A stretch of DNA of 64,000 nucleotides from Methylobacterium sp. Leaf123 (GCF_001423405.1 NZ_LMNS01000006.1:1-64000); one strand, 5' to 3'; positions 19,543 through 28,767 are shown, counted from the first letter of the stretch. Notes: generated by a model from the sequence alone, not told the origin. A program made the numbers and translations.

Positions 19543-21414
19543 ATGGACGAGACGCACGGCACGCTCACCGACGAGCCGGGCCTGCCCGGCATGCCCGCCG
19601 CTATGTCCGGGCCTGGGCCGGCCGCGGTCCCCTATCGCGTCCTGGCGCGAAAGTACCGCCCCCAGACCTTCGATGACCTGATCGGCCAGGGCGCCATGGT
19701 GCGCACGCTGGCCAATGCCTTTGCGGCCAACCGCATCCCGCAGGCCTGGATGCTGACCGGCGTGCGCGGCGTCGGCAAGACGACCACCGCCCGCATCCTC
19801 GCCCGCGGCCTGAACTATCTGCGCACCGGCCAGCCGGATACCGGCCCCACCGTGTCGATGCCGGAGCTCGGCCAGCACTGCCAGGCGATCATGGAATCCC
19901 GGCACATGGATGTGCTGGAGATGGACGCCGCCTCGCATACCGGCATCGACGACGTCCGCGGCATCATCGACGGCATCCGCTACTCGCCGGTCTCGGCCCG
20001 CTACAAGGTCTACATCGTCGACGAGGTCCACATGCTCTCGGAGAAGGCGTTCAACGCCTTCCTGAAGACGCTGGAGGAGCCGCCGCCCCACGCCAAATTC
20101 GTGTTCGCGACCACCGAGATCCGCAAGGTTCCGGTGACGATCCTGTCGCGCTGCCAACGCTTCGACCTGCGCCGGGTCGAGGCCGACGTGCTTTCCGCCC
20201 ACCTGAAGAAGATCTGCGCCGCCGAAGGCGTGGAGGCCGAGGACGAGGCGCTCGCCGCCGTCACCCGCGCCGCCGAGGGCTCGGTGCGCGACGCGCTCTC
20301 GCTGCTCGATCAGGCCATCGCCCACGGGGCGGGCGCGGTCTCGGCTGCGGGCGTGCGCGACATGCTCGGCCTCGCCGACCGCTCGCGCATCGTCGATCTG
20401 TTCGAGGCCGTGATGCGCGGCGACGTGCCGGCCGCCTTCGCCGAGATTCGCGCCCAATACGATTCGGGCGCCGACCCGGCGGTGGTGCTCTCGGATCTGG
20501 CCGGCTTCACCCATCTCGTCACCCGCCTCAAGCTCGTGCCGGGCGCGGAGGCCGACCCGACCTTAAGCGAGGCGGAGCGCGTGCGCGGCGTCGCGTTCGC
20601 CGGGCGCCTGCCGGTGCGGGCACTGTCGCGGGCGTGGCAGATCCTGCTCAAAGCGCTGCCCGAAGTGCAGGCTGCGCCCCGCCCGCTCGCGGCGGCCGAG
20701 ATGGCGATCGTGCGGCTTGCCTATGCCGCCGACCTGCCGACGCCCGACGAGGCCCTGCGCCAGCTTCGCGCCGACATCGCATCGTCCGAGGGCAACGGCG
20801 CCGCGAGCGCGCGCCCGAGCCTCGGACGCGACGGCGGCTCCGCCATGGCCTCGCACGGCTCGGCCGCGCTGCAAATGGCGCCGCCCGCCCCGCAACCCGC
20901 GCCGCGGCCGACCCTGGCCGCGGTCCCCTCCCCCGTCACCGCCGCGGCGCCGCAACCCGCCGCGCGCCCGGCTCCGGTGGCTCCCGCCGGTCCGCGGCTC
21001 GGACGCTTCGAGGACGTGGTCGCCCAGGCCGAGGCGGCCCGTGACATCGCGCTGAAGGTGGCGCTGGAGCGCGACGTGCATCTGGTGCGCTTCGAGGAGG
21101 GGCGGATCGAGTTCCGCCTCGCCCCCGGCGGCCGGCAGAGCCTCCCGACCGATCTCGCCCGCGCCCTCGATGCCTGGACCGGCCGGCGTTGGCTGGTGGC
21201 GCTCTCCAAGGAGCAGGGCGCGCCGACGCTCGCGGAAAACTCGCGGGCGGCCGAAGAGACCCGTCACCAGAACGCCGCCGCCCACCCGCTGGTGCGGGAA
21301 GTGCTGTCACGCTTCCCCGGCGCGCAGATCGTCAATGTGCGTGACAAGGCGCCGGAGACCGACGGCGCCGGACCGGCCGCGCCTCCGCCCGAAGAGGCGG
21401 ACGAGGACGCCTGA
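19543..21414 (+). CDS. dnaX: DNA polymerase III subunits gamma and tau
   Basis: A 623-residue clamp-loader ATPase: conserved start YRVLARKYRPQTFDDLIGQ, Walker A GVRGVGKTT, Walker B VYIVDEVHML, sensor region FVFATTEIRKVP and arginine finger ILSRCQRF. The usual four zinc cysteines are reduced to one (GQHCQAIME), which I believe is common in this class. After residue 410 comes an Ala/Pro-rich linker and a tau-like C-terminal domain that contacts the polymerase. It opens and loads the beta sliding clamp. A programmed frameshift site was not searched for in detail. Confidence 0.95.
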   Translation: MDETHGTLTDEPGLPGMPAAMSGPGPAAVPYRVLARKYRPQTFDDLIGQGAMVRTLANAFAANRIPQAWMLTGVRGVGKTTTARILARGLNYLRTGQPDTGPTVSMPELGQHCQAIMESRHMDVLEMDAASHTGIDDVRGIIDGIRYSPVSARYKVYIVDEVHMLSEKAFNAFLKTLEEPPPHAKFVFATTEIRKVPVTILSRCQRFDLRRVEADVLSAHLKKICAAEGVEAEDEALAAVTRAAEGSVRDALSLLDQAIAHGAGAVSAAGVRDMLGLADRSRIVDLFEAVMRGDVPAAFAEIRAQYDSGADPAVVLSDLAGFTHLVTRLKLVPGAEADPTLSEAERVRGVAFAGRLPVRALSRAWQILLKALPEVQAAPRPLAAAEMAIVRLAYAADLPTPDEALRQLRADIASSEGNGAASARPSLGRDGGSAMASHGSAALQMAPPAPQPAPRPTLAAVPSPVTAAAPQPAARPAPVAPAGPRLGRFEDVVAQAEAARDIALKVALERDVHLVRFEEGRIEFRLAPGGRQSLPTDLARALDAWTGRRWLVALSKEQGAPTLAENSRAAEETRHQNAAAHPLVREVLSRFPGAQIVNVRDKAPETDGAGPAAPPPEEADEDA

Positions 21415-21503
21415 GGCGCACGCCTCACCCTGGCAAGCTCGGGCTCCCGCGCCTAAGTGCGGGGAGCCAACCCTTTCTCGACCGGAACCGGAGCGAACCC
21501 ACC

Positions 21504-21827
21504 ATGCGCGACCTCATGGGCATCATGAAGCAGGCCCAGGCCATGCAGGAGAAGATGGCCTCGGTTCAGACCGAACTCGAAGCGGTCGAGGTATCGGGCG
21601 CGTCCGGCGGCGGCGCCGTGACCGTGCGGATGACGGCCAAGGGTCAGGTGCTCGGCATTTCCATCGATCCGAGCCTGATGGTCGCCGATGAACGCGAAAT
21701 CCTGGAAGACCTGATCGTCGCCGCCTGCAACGACGCCCGCGGCAAGGCCGAGGCGACGGCCCAGGAGAAGATGGCGGAACTGACGAAGGGCCTACCGCTA
21801 CCGCCCGGCATGAAGCTGCCGTTCTAG
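21504..21827 (+). CDS. YbaB/EbfC family nucleoid-associated protein
   Basis: A 107-residue protein with the typical start MRDLMGIMKQAQAMQEKM (helical, dimerising) and the core VEVSGASGGGAVTVRMTAKGQVLGISIDPSL, ending PLPPGMKLPF. YbaB proteins form dimers that bind DNA. It follows dnaX as in many bacteria, where recR usually comes next; here recR is absent and the exopolysaccharide locus begins. Confidence 0.93.
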   Translation: MRDLMGIMKQAQAMQEKMASVQTELEAVEVSGASGGGAVTVRMTAKGQVLGISIDPSLMVADEREILEDLIVAACNDARGKAEATAQEKMAELTKGLPLPPGMKLPF

Positions 21828-22197
21828 GCTTGCTTCGGCAACAGCTTGTTTTTGGACCGTCGGCAAGGCTTCGGCCGGATGTGTGCGTCGCCTTGCCACA
21901 CGCTGTCGTGAGGGTGATATCCATTGCCCTCGTACAGAATTCATTCGTGAAATCAGCGGGAGATATCAGTGACTTGGCTAGGCCGTCCCTGACGCATCGG
22001 GGCCCGTCCGAGTTCGGGTCTGAACGTTCTCCGAACGGACCCGCACAACTCTAAATTTTGTTAAGGCAGCTCTTTCGCCAGAAAGGCAAGGTGTCTGTGC
22101 CGGGTCGAACGCGGCCCCCCCTTAGCGAGGCTCGGCGGTTCCGCCGGTCCCTCCGATCTGGACCGGCGGAACCACCGCCCTGATTCGGGGAGAGACC
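21828..22197. other. Intergenic region with a perfect 14-bp hairpin
   Basis: About 370 bases after ybaB without a supportable gene. The main feature is an inverted repeat, GGTTCCGCCGGTCC (22137-22150) with GGACCGGCGGAACC (22160-22173), loop of 9 bases. No U-run follows; the next element is the ribosome-binding site of the small ORF at 22198. The hairpin could end the ybaB transcript or structure the leader of that ORF. Confidence 0.65.
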
Positions 22198-22332
22198 GTG
22201 CCAATCCTGCTCTCGGTTTCTCTGATCGCCGCGTGCGTTGTCCTCGCGGCCCTTGTCGGCACCAATCTCTGGGCCCTGCGCGTCGCCGCCGCGATGACCG
22301 CGACGGAAGAAGAGCGCGGCAAGCGCTGCTGA
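22198..22332 (+). CDS. Putative 44-aa single-pass membrane protein
   Basis: A short reading frame starting at GTG with GGGAGAG placed 3 bases upstream. The product begins MPILLSVSLIAACVVLAALV, one clear transmembrane helix, and ends in a charged tail (TATEEERGKRC). It stops 9 bases before the convergent stop of the Wzz-like gene. No homologue is recognised. The ribosome-binding site, membrane helix and positive-charge distribution favour a real small protein, but the evidence is only from composition. Confidence 0.5.
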   Translation: MPILLSVSLIAACVVLAALVGTNLWALRVAAAMTATEEERGKRC

Positions 22333-22341
22333 ACCGGCGCG

Positions 22342-24744
22342 TCAGGCCGAAAGCCGCAGAGGCGTCCCTTCCAGGCTCGGCGTGGGCTCCACGTCCTCGC
22401 CATGGCGGGCCACCACCACCCGGCCCACGCCGGTTTCCTTGGCGAGACGATAGAGCGTGACCAGGGCCGGATCATCGGACGCCGCATCCGAGGCGATCAC
22501 GATTGAATCCATGCAGGGTCCGACCGCTGGAATGAGATCGGCACCGTCCTCGGTGTTCCGCGCATCGAGGCGGCAGAGCACCCAGTCGTAACTCTGCGAC
22601 AGGGCGTTGAGGCAGATGGCGAGGCCTTGCGGCTCCTCCACCAGAACATCGAGAGGCGCCGCACCGCGCTTCACCGCATGGAGACGCGAGCCCCGCACCG
22701 GCTGGATCACGTCGAGGAAGTCGGCCGCACCCGCCACCAGATCGGTCAGCCCCGGCTCGGACGGTCCGGTGACCACGCCGTTCACATCGACCAGCAGCGT
22801 CTGGTAGCGCGGCCCGAGCACACGGGCGAGATTGGAAGCGAGACCGGGCGTGCCGTCGGCGCGCGGGGTTTCGACCACGAGCACGCAGCCCCCCTTGGAC
22901 GACGCGGGCAACTGCCCCGTGCCGTTCGACTTGCTCGTTCCGTTCCCCAGCCGGGCGATCAGCCCTTCGAGGTCGGCATAGGAGGCGGAGGATTTGGCGG
23001 GGACGCCGAGCCCGTCCTTGGTCGCTTTCGCCCCATCGCTGGGCGCGGCGGCCTCAGATCCGATCGGTGCCGTGCTGGCGAAGACCGGGTGATGCACCGT
23101 CGCCGTCGCCCGCAACGAGTTGGCGAAGGCCAGGGCCGGGGCGAATCGGTCTGCCGCAGAGGCCGGATAGGCACCGCCATAGACCGGCTCGTAGGCAGGA
23201 CGGCGCGACGCGGGCGGCTCCGGCTCGGGGTAGAAGTCGCGCGGGCGATCGGTCCGGGTGTTCTGAACCACGGGCTCCCCCTCATCCCCGGTGCGGTCTC
23301 CGTCTGGCCCGGAGGGCGTGACGAGGAGATGGCGGCCGACGACGCTCGCGCTCGCGAGCAGGAAAGCGAGCATCGTGGCGAAGGCGACGATCGGCAGCTT
23401 CTTCGGGAAGGAGGGCAGATCGGGCACGATCGCACGGGACACCACGCGGGCATTGGCCGGGCTGGCATTCTCGGCGTCACGCGCCGCCGCCTCGCGGTAG
23501 CGGGCAAGATAGGATTCGAGCTGTTCGCGCTGGGATTTCGCCTCGCGCTCCAGGGCGCGCAGCTCCACCTCGCTGGTGTTGCCCTTGGCGACCACGTCCT
23601 GCTGGCCCTGGACCGCCGCTTGCAGGCTCTCGACCCGAGCGCCCGCGATCTTGGCGTCGTTCTCGAGGGTGCGCACCACGCGCTCGGCGGCGGCCTTGAT
23701 CTGATTCTCGAGATCTTGGACCTGGGCCGTCAGCTCCTTGATGCGCGGATGGGCCGGCAGCAGCGTGCGTGATTCGAGGGCGAGCTGCGCCCGCATCGCC
23801 ATGCGGCTCTCGACCGTGCGCCGGATCAGCTCGTTATTGGCGACATCGGGAATCTCGAAGGCGCGGCCCTCCTTGATCATGTCCTTGAGCAGCTTGGCGC
23901 GGGCGGTCAGGTCCGCCTGGATCGTGCGCGCCTGCGAGAGCTGGCTCGACAATTCGGAGAGCTGCTGGGACGAGAGCGGCTGAGCCGTCGCGCTGCTGCC
24001 CGTGCCGATCAAGCCGTGCTTGGCGCGGAACGCTTCGACCTTCGCCTCCGCTTCGGCGACGCGGGCGCGCAGGTTCGCGATGTTGTTGCCGAGCCAGGTC
24101 GAGGCGTAGCGGGCGGTATCGACAGAGGCCGCTTCCAGCGAGGCGAGGTAGAGATCCGCCACCGTGTTGGCGCCGCGCGCGGCGAGTTCGGGATCGCGCG
24201 AGCGGAACTCGACGGCGAGGATGCGCGACTTGCCGACCGGATAGACCAGCAGGTGGTCGAGGTAGCTTTCGAGAATGCGATCCTCGGAGGGACGATCCAT
24301 CGGCGCCGAGACGAGGCCGAGCATCATCAGCGTGCGCCGAATCGCCGAACTGCCCTCGGCTTCCGGATCGAATTCGGGGTTTCCGACCAACTTCAGGCTG
24401 CGAATCGCTTCGCGGGCGATGTCGCGGGACATCGCCACCTGAACTTGGCTCGCGACGGCCTGCTCGTCGATCGGCTGGATCTGGTCCGTCCGCTCCGCGG
24501 CGGTGCGGGCGAAGGCGGGATCGCGGCTTTCCAGCAGAACCTTGGCTTCGCCGGTGTAGCGCGGGGTCACCACTTGCACGAAGACGCCCGCCCCGATCGC
24601 GGCCACCAGCGTCGGCACGGCGATCCAGGCCCAGGAGCGGCGCAGAACGCCGCCAATCTGCGCCACCGCCAATCCATCGCCGGGCCCACCGGGCCCACCG
24701 GAGGGCGGAAGAGACGGATCGGTCGACAGCCTGAGGCGCGGCAT
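22342..24744 (-). CDS. Wzz/GumC-type exopolysaccharide chain-length protein with degenerate kinase-like C-terminal domain
   Basis: An 800-residue inner-membrane protein. It has a Wzz domain with the first membrane helix near residues 38-58, a long periplasmic coiled coil (about residues 200-420, with the GNVR-type segment), and a second membrane helix near residues 440-465 (preceded by PDLPSFPKKLP). The cytoplasmic tail (about 600-790) resembles the tyrosine-kinase domain of BY-kinases, but the P-loop GxxxxGKT/S is absent: the place reads VETPRADGTPGLASNLA. It probably sets polysaccharide chain length without its own phosphorylation. It is divergent from the wza-like gene. Confidence 0.85.
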   Translation of the reverse strand: MPRLRLSTDPSLPPSGGPGGPGDGLAVAQIGGVLRRSWAWIAVPTLVAAIGAGVFVQVVTPRYTGEAKVLLESRDPAFARTAAERTDQIQPIDEQAVASQVQVAMSRDIAREAIRSLKLVGNPEFDPEAEGSSAIRRTLMMLGLVSAPMDRPSEDRILESYLDHLLVYPVGKSRILAVEFRSRDPELAARGANTVADLYLASLEAASVDTARYASTWLGNNIANLRARVAEAEAKVEAFRAKHGLIGTGSSATAQPLSSQQLSELSSQLSQARTIQADLTARAKLLKDMIKEGRAFEIPDVANNELIRRTVESRMAMRAQLALESRTLLPAHPRIKELTAQVQDLENQIKAAAERVVRTLENDAKIAGARVESLQAAVQGQQDVVAKGNTSEVELRALEREAKSQREQLESYLARYREAAARDAENASPANARVVSRAIVPDLPSFPKKLPIVAFATMLAFLLASASVVGRHLLVTPSGPDGDRTGDEGEPVVQNTRTDRPRDFYPEPEPPASRRPAYEPVYGGAYPASAADRFAPALAFANSLRATATVHHPVFASTAPIGSEAAAPSDGAKATKDGLGVPAKSSASYADLEGLIARLGNGTSKSNGTGQLPASSKGGCVLVVETPRADGTPGLASNLARVLGPRYQTLLVDVNGVVTGPSEPGLTDLVAGAADFLDVIQPVRGSRLHAVKRGAAPLDVLVEEPQGLAICLNALSQSYDWVLCRLDARNTEDGADLIPAVGPCMDSIVIASDAASDDPALVTLYRLAKETGVGRVVVARHGEDVEPTPSLEGTPLRLSA

Positions 24745-24965
24745 GGGCAGTCTTTACGAAGGCAGGACGCGGATCGGGGTGATCGATCCGTCTTGGGCCA
24801 GTTGAGGTCGTTAAGGTTGACTTCCCGTTAAGAGCCGCCACCGGCCGTCGTCGGCATTCGAGACGCGGCGCCGAACCCAAGATGTGATGCCAGACGGCCG
24901 CCCGGTCGGATCAGCATTCGTTAACCATGCGCCGTTAAGTAACGCCAAGGTTCTTCACAACGGCG

Positions 24966-25544
24966 ATGGCGATGCAGCGGCGCGCATTTCTCCTGGCCCT
25001 TCCGTCCGTCCTCGCGCTCGGCGGCTGCCTGCGTCCGGATTTCCGGACCGTCGATCTCGATGCCACCGGCACCGGTTCCATCGGCACGCGCTACTCCCTG
25101 GCGGCGGGCGACAAGCTTCGGGTCATCGTGTTCGGGCAGGACAACCTGTCCAACATCTACGCGGTCGATGGCGGCGGGCGGATCGCGATGCCGCTGATCG
25201 GCGTGGTTCAGGTCGGCGGGCAGACGACAGCCCAGGCCGCCCGGCTGATCGAAGCGAAGCTCGCCGCAGGCTATGTGCGCGAGCCGCATGTGACGGTCGA
25301 GGTCGATGCCTACCGGCCCTTCTACATCCTCGGCGAGGTGACGACCTCCGGGCAGTACCCCTACGTCAACGGCATGACCGTCGAGACGGCGGTGGCGATC
25401 GCCGCGGGCTTCGGCCCCCGGGCGGCGCGCGACTACGCGGTGCTGACCCGCGAGGGCAAGGGCGGACTCATCAACGGCATCGTCCCGATGTCCTACCCGG
25501 TGCGGCCGGGCGACACGATCGTCGTCAAGGAGCGGTTCTTCTAA
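24966..25544 (+). CDS. Polysaccharide export lipoprotein (Wza/Poly_export family, short)
   Basis: A 192-residue protein with a lipobox LALGGC (about Cys21), a Poly_export domain (LAAGDKLRVIVFGQDNLSNIY, GGRIAMPLIGVVQVGGQTTAQAA) and one SLBB-like segment (RPFYILGEVTTSGQYPYVNGMTVETAVAIAAGF). Such proteins form the outer-membrane exit channel or its periplasmic part. The protein is much shorter than E. coli Wza (about 380 residues), as in many alphaproteobacteria. The start is ATG 24966 or 24972. Confidence 0.88.
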   Translation: MAMQRRAFLLALPSVLALGGCLRPDFRTVDLDATGTGSIGTRYSLAAGDKLRVIVFGQDNLSNIYAVDGGGRIAMPLIGVVQVGGQTTAQAARLIEAKLAAGYVREPHVTVEVDAYRPFYILGEVTTSGQYPYVNGMTVETAVAIAAGFGPRAARDYAVLTREGKGGLINGIVPMSYPVRPGDTIVVKERFF

Positions 25545-25716
25545 GTTGGCGCATCACGACGTTCACCAAGGCCTAACCGCGATCCGCAAAAGCCGGCCGC
25601 GAGCGGCCTCCGCCTGCCATTTGCGCTTGCCCCTTAACCGGGTGCTGACCGCGCCATGATGATCTTCCGCCGGATCGGGCCCCACAGCGGGGCCGCCCGC
25701 GCGGAGACCGACTGCC

Positions 25717-26976
25717 GTGGCCTCTCCCTTCGCCACTCCTTTGACCACCACCCTGACGCCCCAGGGTTCGACGGGTCATCCGATCACAGACCTGTCGTCC
25801 CGCGTTGGCTCCGGTGAGCGGCACCGCATCCTCCATGTCTTCCGGGCCCCGGTCGGCGGCCTGTTTCGCCATGTCATCGATCTCACCCGCCTCCAGGCAG
25901 AGGCCGGGCACGCCGTCGGCCTCGTCTGCGATGCCTCGACCGGCGGCGAGCGGGCCGAACGGACCCTGGCGGAGTTGGCCCCTTACCTTGCCCTCGGCGT
26001 CACCCGCGTTCCGATGCGCCGGAACCCGCATGCGAGCGACCTTCAGGTTTTGCGGACCGTAAGGGTCCAAGCCCTCGCGGTGGGCGCCGACGTGCTGCAC
26101 GGCCATGGTGCGAAGGGCGGCGTGTTCGCCCGCCTCGCCCCGCTCGGCACGGCCGGGCGCCGGGTGATCCGCGCCTATACCCCGCATGGCGGCAGCTACA
26201 ACTACCGTCCGGGAACGCCCCTCCACCGGCTCTACATGGCCGCGGAGCAGGTGATGGCGCGGGCGACCGACCTATTCCTGTTCGAGAGCGAATACGTCGC
26301 CTCGCGTCACGCCGCCTTTGCCGGAGGCGCACCGCGTCTCGAACGCATCGTCCATAACGGCATCGCGGAAGCCGAGTTCGCCCCCGTGGAGACGACGGAC
26401 GATCCGTTCGATCTCGTCTATGTCGGTGAGCTGCGTGAGGCCAAGGGCTTGCCGGTGCTGCTGCGGGCGCTGGCGCGGCTGCGGAGCCAGGGCCGCGACC
26501 TCCGGCTTCTCATGGTCGGCTCCGGCCCCGATACCGAGAGCATCGCCGCGATGGCGGAGAATCTCGGTCTGCGCCATGCCATCGCGTTCGAGCCGCCCCA
26601 GGCGATCCGGCCGGTGCTCGGACGCGGCCGAGTCATGGTAGTGCCGTCGCTGGCTGAGTCCTTGCCCTACGTCGTGCTGGAGGCCGCGGCGGCCGGTCAG
26701 CCCCTGGTCGCGACCAATGTCGGCGGCATCCCGGAAATCTTCGGGGCCTTCTCGTCCGATCTGGTCCCGCCCGGCGATTGCGAGGCGCTGAGCGCTGCCA
26801 TCCTCCGCATCCTCGATGAGGAACCGTCACGCCGGGACGGCCGTGCCCGTGCGCTCAGCAATTCGCTGCGCACCCGCTTTTCCATGAACCGCATGGCGAC
26901 CGACGTCTTGTGCGGCTACGCCGCCGCCTTCAATGCGAAGCGCCTGCGGACGGTCTCTGCCGCCGTGACGGCTTGA
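25717..26976 (+). CDS. Glycosyltransferase family 4 (exopolysaccharide synthesis)
   Basis: A 419-residue GT-B enzyme. The N-terminal domain begins HRILHVFRAPVGGLFRHVIDLTR, typical of GT4 acceptor domains; the C-terminal domain has the nucleotide-sugar motifs LVYVGELREAKGLPVLLRAL and PSLAESLPYVVLEAAAAGQPLVATNVGGIPE. The sugar donor is unknown. The start is GTG. It lies between the wza-like gene and the sugar-1-phosphate transferase, so it likely adds the second or a later sugar to the lipid-linked repeat unit. Confidence 0.88.
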   Translation: MASPFATPLTTTLTPQGSTGHPITDLSSRVGSGERHRILHVFRAPVGGLFRHVIDLTRLQAEAGHAVGLVCDASTGGERAERTLAELAPYLALGVTRVPMRRNPHASDLQVLRTVRVQALAVGADVLHGHGAKGGVFARLAPLGTAGRRVIRAYTPHGGSYNYRPGTPLHRLYMAAEQVMARATDLFLFESEYVASRHAAFAGGAPRLERIVHNGIAEAEFAPVETTDDPFDLVYVGELREAKGLPVLLRALARLRSQGRDLRLLMVGSGPDTESIAAMAENLGLRHAIAFEPPQAIRPVLGRGRVMVVPSLAESLPYVVLEAAAAGQPLVATNVGGIPEIFGAFSSDLVPPGDCEALSAAILRILDEEPSRRDGRARALSNSLRTRFSMNRMATDVLCGYAAAFNAKRLRTVSAAVTA

Positions 26977-27084
26977 GAGCGGATGTCGATACGATCGGTG
27001 TCCCCGTTTTCCACAGCCCGCCTCACCCGCCCATTAGGCTTTCGTGAAGGACGATCCGGCACACTGGACAGCCGGAGAGGCTCG

Positions 27085-27111
27085 ATGTTTTCACGTGGAA
27101 CATTCCAATGA
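27085..27111 (+). promoter_or_regulatory. Eight-codon upstream ORF overlapping the next start codon
   Basis: The frame reads MFSRGTFQ then TGA, and that TGA overlaps the ATG of the following gene (CAATGA). A good ribosome-binding sequence, GGAGAGG, lies 4 bases before its ATG, while the following gene has only a weak GGAA. This suggests translational coupling through a mini-ORF. The sequence also contains TTTTCACGTGGAACA, similar to a ParB site but with an altered spacing. Confidence 0.4.
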
Positions 27112-28664
27112 GCGCCATCGACGTTCGGGATCTGCTCAAGGTCGCGAGGGAAAACGGCTCGCTGACATCCGTACCGGCGCCGCTCCCCCTCCACAGCGAC
27201 ACCAATCCTGAGGCCGGGCCGTCCGCATCGATCCCTGAGCCACCCCCGCCGAAAGCGACGTGGCTGTCGCCGGTCGTGCTCGCGGGTTGTGTGCGGCTCG
27301 CCGAATTCTGCGGCTTGATCCTGCTGGGCTTGGCGCTGCATCAGGCCTTGCTGCGGGGCGTCGTTCCGCTCGCGCCGCGCTACCATGCTGCCATTCTGGC
27401 GGTGACCTTGGCGGCGCTCGGGCTTTTCCAAGCCTCGGGCAGCTACCGGATCAGCGCATTCCGCGACCTGCAGCGGACGACGGTGAAGCTCGCCACCGGC
27501 TGGTCCATCGCCTTTCTGATGGTGGCCGCGGCCATGGTGCTCGGCAAGGTCGCCGACCATTACTCCAGGATCTGGCTGCTCAGCTACTACATGGCCGGCC
27601 TTGGAATCCTGCTCGGCGGACGCGCCGCGCTCTCGGCCTTCGTACGCATGCAGATGGCCAAGGGGCGCTTCGACCGTCGGACCGCGATCGTCGGCGGCGG
27701 ACCGGCGGCCGTGGAACTGATCCATGCCCTAGAAGCGAGCGGCGATAACGGCATCCGCATTATCGGGATCTTCGATGATCGGGGGGACGATCGATCCAGC
27801 ACGGACGTCGCCGGCTATCCCAAGCTCGGCAATGTCAGCGACCTCGTCACCTATGCCCGCCACGCGCCCGTCGATCTCGTGGTGTTCACCCTGCCGATCT
27901 CGGCCGAGACGCGCATCCTGCAGATGCTGGCCAAGCTCTCGGTGCTCCCGGTCGATATCCGCCTCTCGGCCCATGCGACCAAGCTGCGCCTGCGCCCGCG
28001 CGCCTATTCCTATCTCGGCGGCGTGCCGCTGCTCGACGTCTTCGATAAGCCGCTGGCCGATTGGGACGTCATCCTGAAGGGCGTGTTCGACCGCCTCGTC
28101 GGCTTGATGCTGCTGCTGGCCCTCTCACCGGCGATGATCGCCGTGGCGCTCGCGGTGAAGCTGACCTCACCGGGCCCAGTGCTGTTCCGGCAGAAACGCT
28201 ACGGCTTCAACAACGAGCTGATCGAGATCTTCAAGTTCCGCTCGATGTATGTCGATCTCTGCGATGCCGGTGCGGCGCAGCTCGTCACCAAGACGGATGC
28301 CCGTGTGACGCCGGTCGGCCGCTTCATCCGCAAGACATCGCTCGACGAGCTGCCGCAGCTCTTCAATGTGATCCGCGGCGACCTCTCGCTGGTCGGGCCG
28401 CGCCCGCACGCGGTCCAGGCCAAGGCGGCGAACACCCTCTACGATCAGGTGGTGGACGGCTACTTTGCCCGCCACAAGGTCAAACCCGGCATCACCGGCT
28501 GGGCGCAGATCAATGGCTGGCGCGGCGAGACCGACACCAGCGAGAAGCTCCAACGCCGGGTCGAGCACGACCTGCACTACATCGAGAATTGGTCGATCCT
28601 GTTCGACCTCAAGATCCTGCTCACCACGCCGCTCGCGCTCTTTAAGACCGACAACGCGTATTGA
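27108..28664 (+). CDS. Undecaprenyl-phosphate sugar phosphotransferase (WcaJ/ExoY-like)
   Basis: A 518-residue inner-membrane enzyme that transfers a sugar-1-phosphate, often glucose, onto undecaprenyl phosphate to start an exopolysaccharide unit. It has four hydrophobic helices (about residues 50-180), a CoA-binding-like domain (TAIVGGGPAAVELIHAL), a further membrane helix near residue 335 (LVGLMLLLALSP), and the bacterial transferase domain with FRQKRYGFNNELIEIFKFRS, IRKTSLDELPQL and GITGWAQINGWRGETDT. Length and order fit the WcaJ group. The sugar is not certain. Confidence 0.92.
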   Translation: MSAIDVRDLLKVARENGSLTSVPAPLPLHSDTNPEAGPSASIPEPPPPKATWLSPVVLAGCVRLAEFCGLILLGLALHQALLRGVVPLAPRYHAAILAVTLAALGLFQASGSYRISAFRDLQRTTVKLATGWSIAFLMVAAAMVLGKVADHYSRIWLLSYYMAGLGILLGGRAALSAFVRMQMAKGRFDRRTAIVGGGPAAVELIHALEASGDNGIRIIGIFDDRGDDRSSTDVAGYPKLGNVSDLVTYARHAPVDLVVFTLPISAETRILQMLAKLSVLPVDIRLSAHATKLRLRPRAYSYLGGVPLLDVFDKPLADWDVILKGVFDRLVGLMLLLALSPAMIAVALAVKLTSPGPVLFRQKRYGFNNELIEIFKFRSMYVDLCDAGAAQLVTKTDARVTPVGRFIRKTSLDELPQLFNVIRGDLSLVGPRPHAVQAKAANTLYDQVVDGYFARHKVKPGITGWAQINGWRGETDTSEKLQRRVEHDLHYIENWSILFDLKILLTTPLALFKTDNAY

Positions 28665-28693
28665 GGATCCTTGAGACCACGGACGGGACGAGA

Positions 28694-28730
28694 CCCAGGA
28701 CCGCCAGAGCGCAGTCCTGGGCCTTTTCAT
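28694..28730 (+). terminator. Rho-independent terminator of the sugar transferase gene
   Basis: Stem CCCAGGAC / GTCCTGGG (28694-28701 with 28714-28721), loop of 12 bases, followed by CCTTTTCATTT. It lies 30 bases after the stop codon and closes the exopolysaccharide operon. Confidence 0.85.
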
Positions 28731-28767
28731 TTCTCAAGGAATGATGTGCTTGGGCGGTTGCGCCGAA

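Noticed and set aside
21830..22054. A 74-residue plus-strand frame after ybaB
   Set aside because: Poor ribosome-binding site, no domain or signal, and codon use unlike the neighbours.
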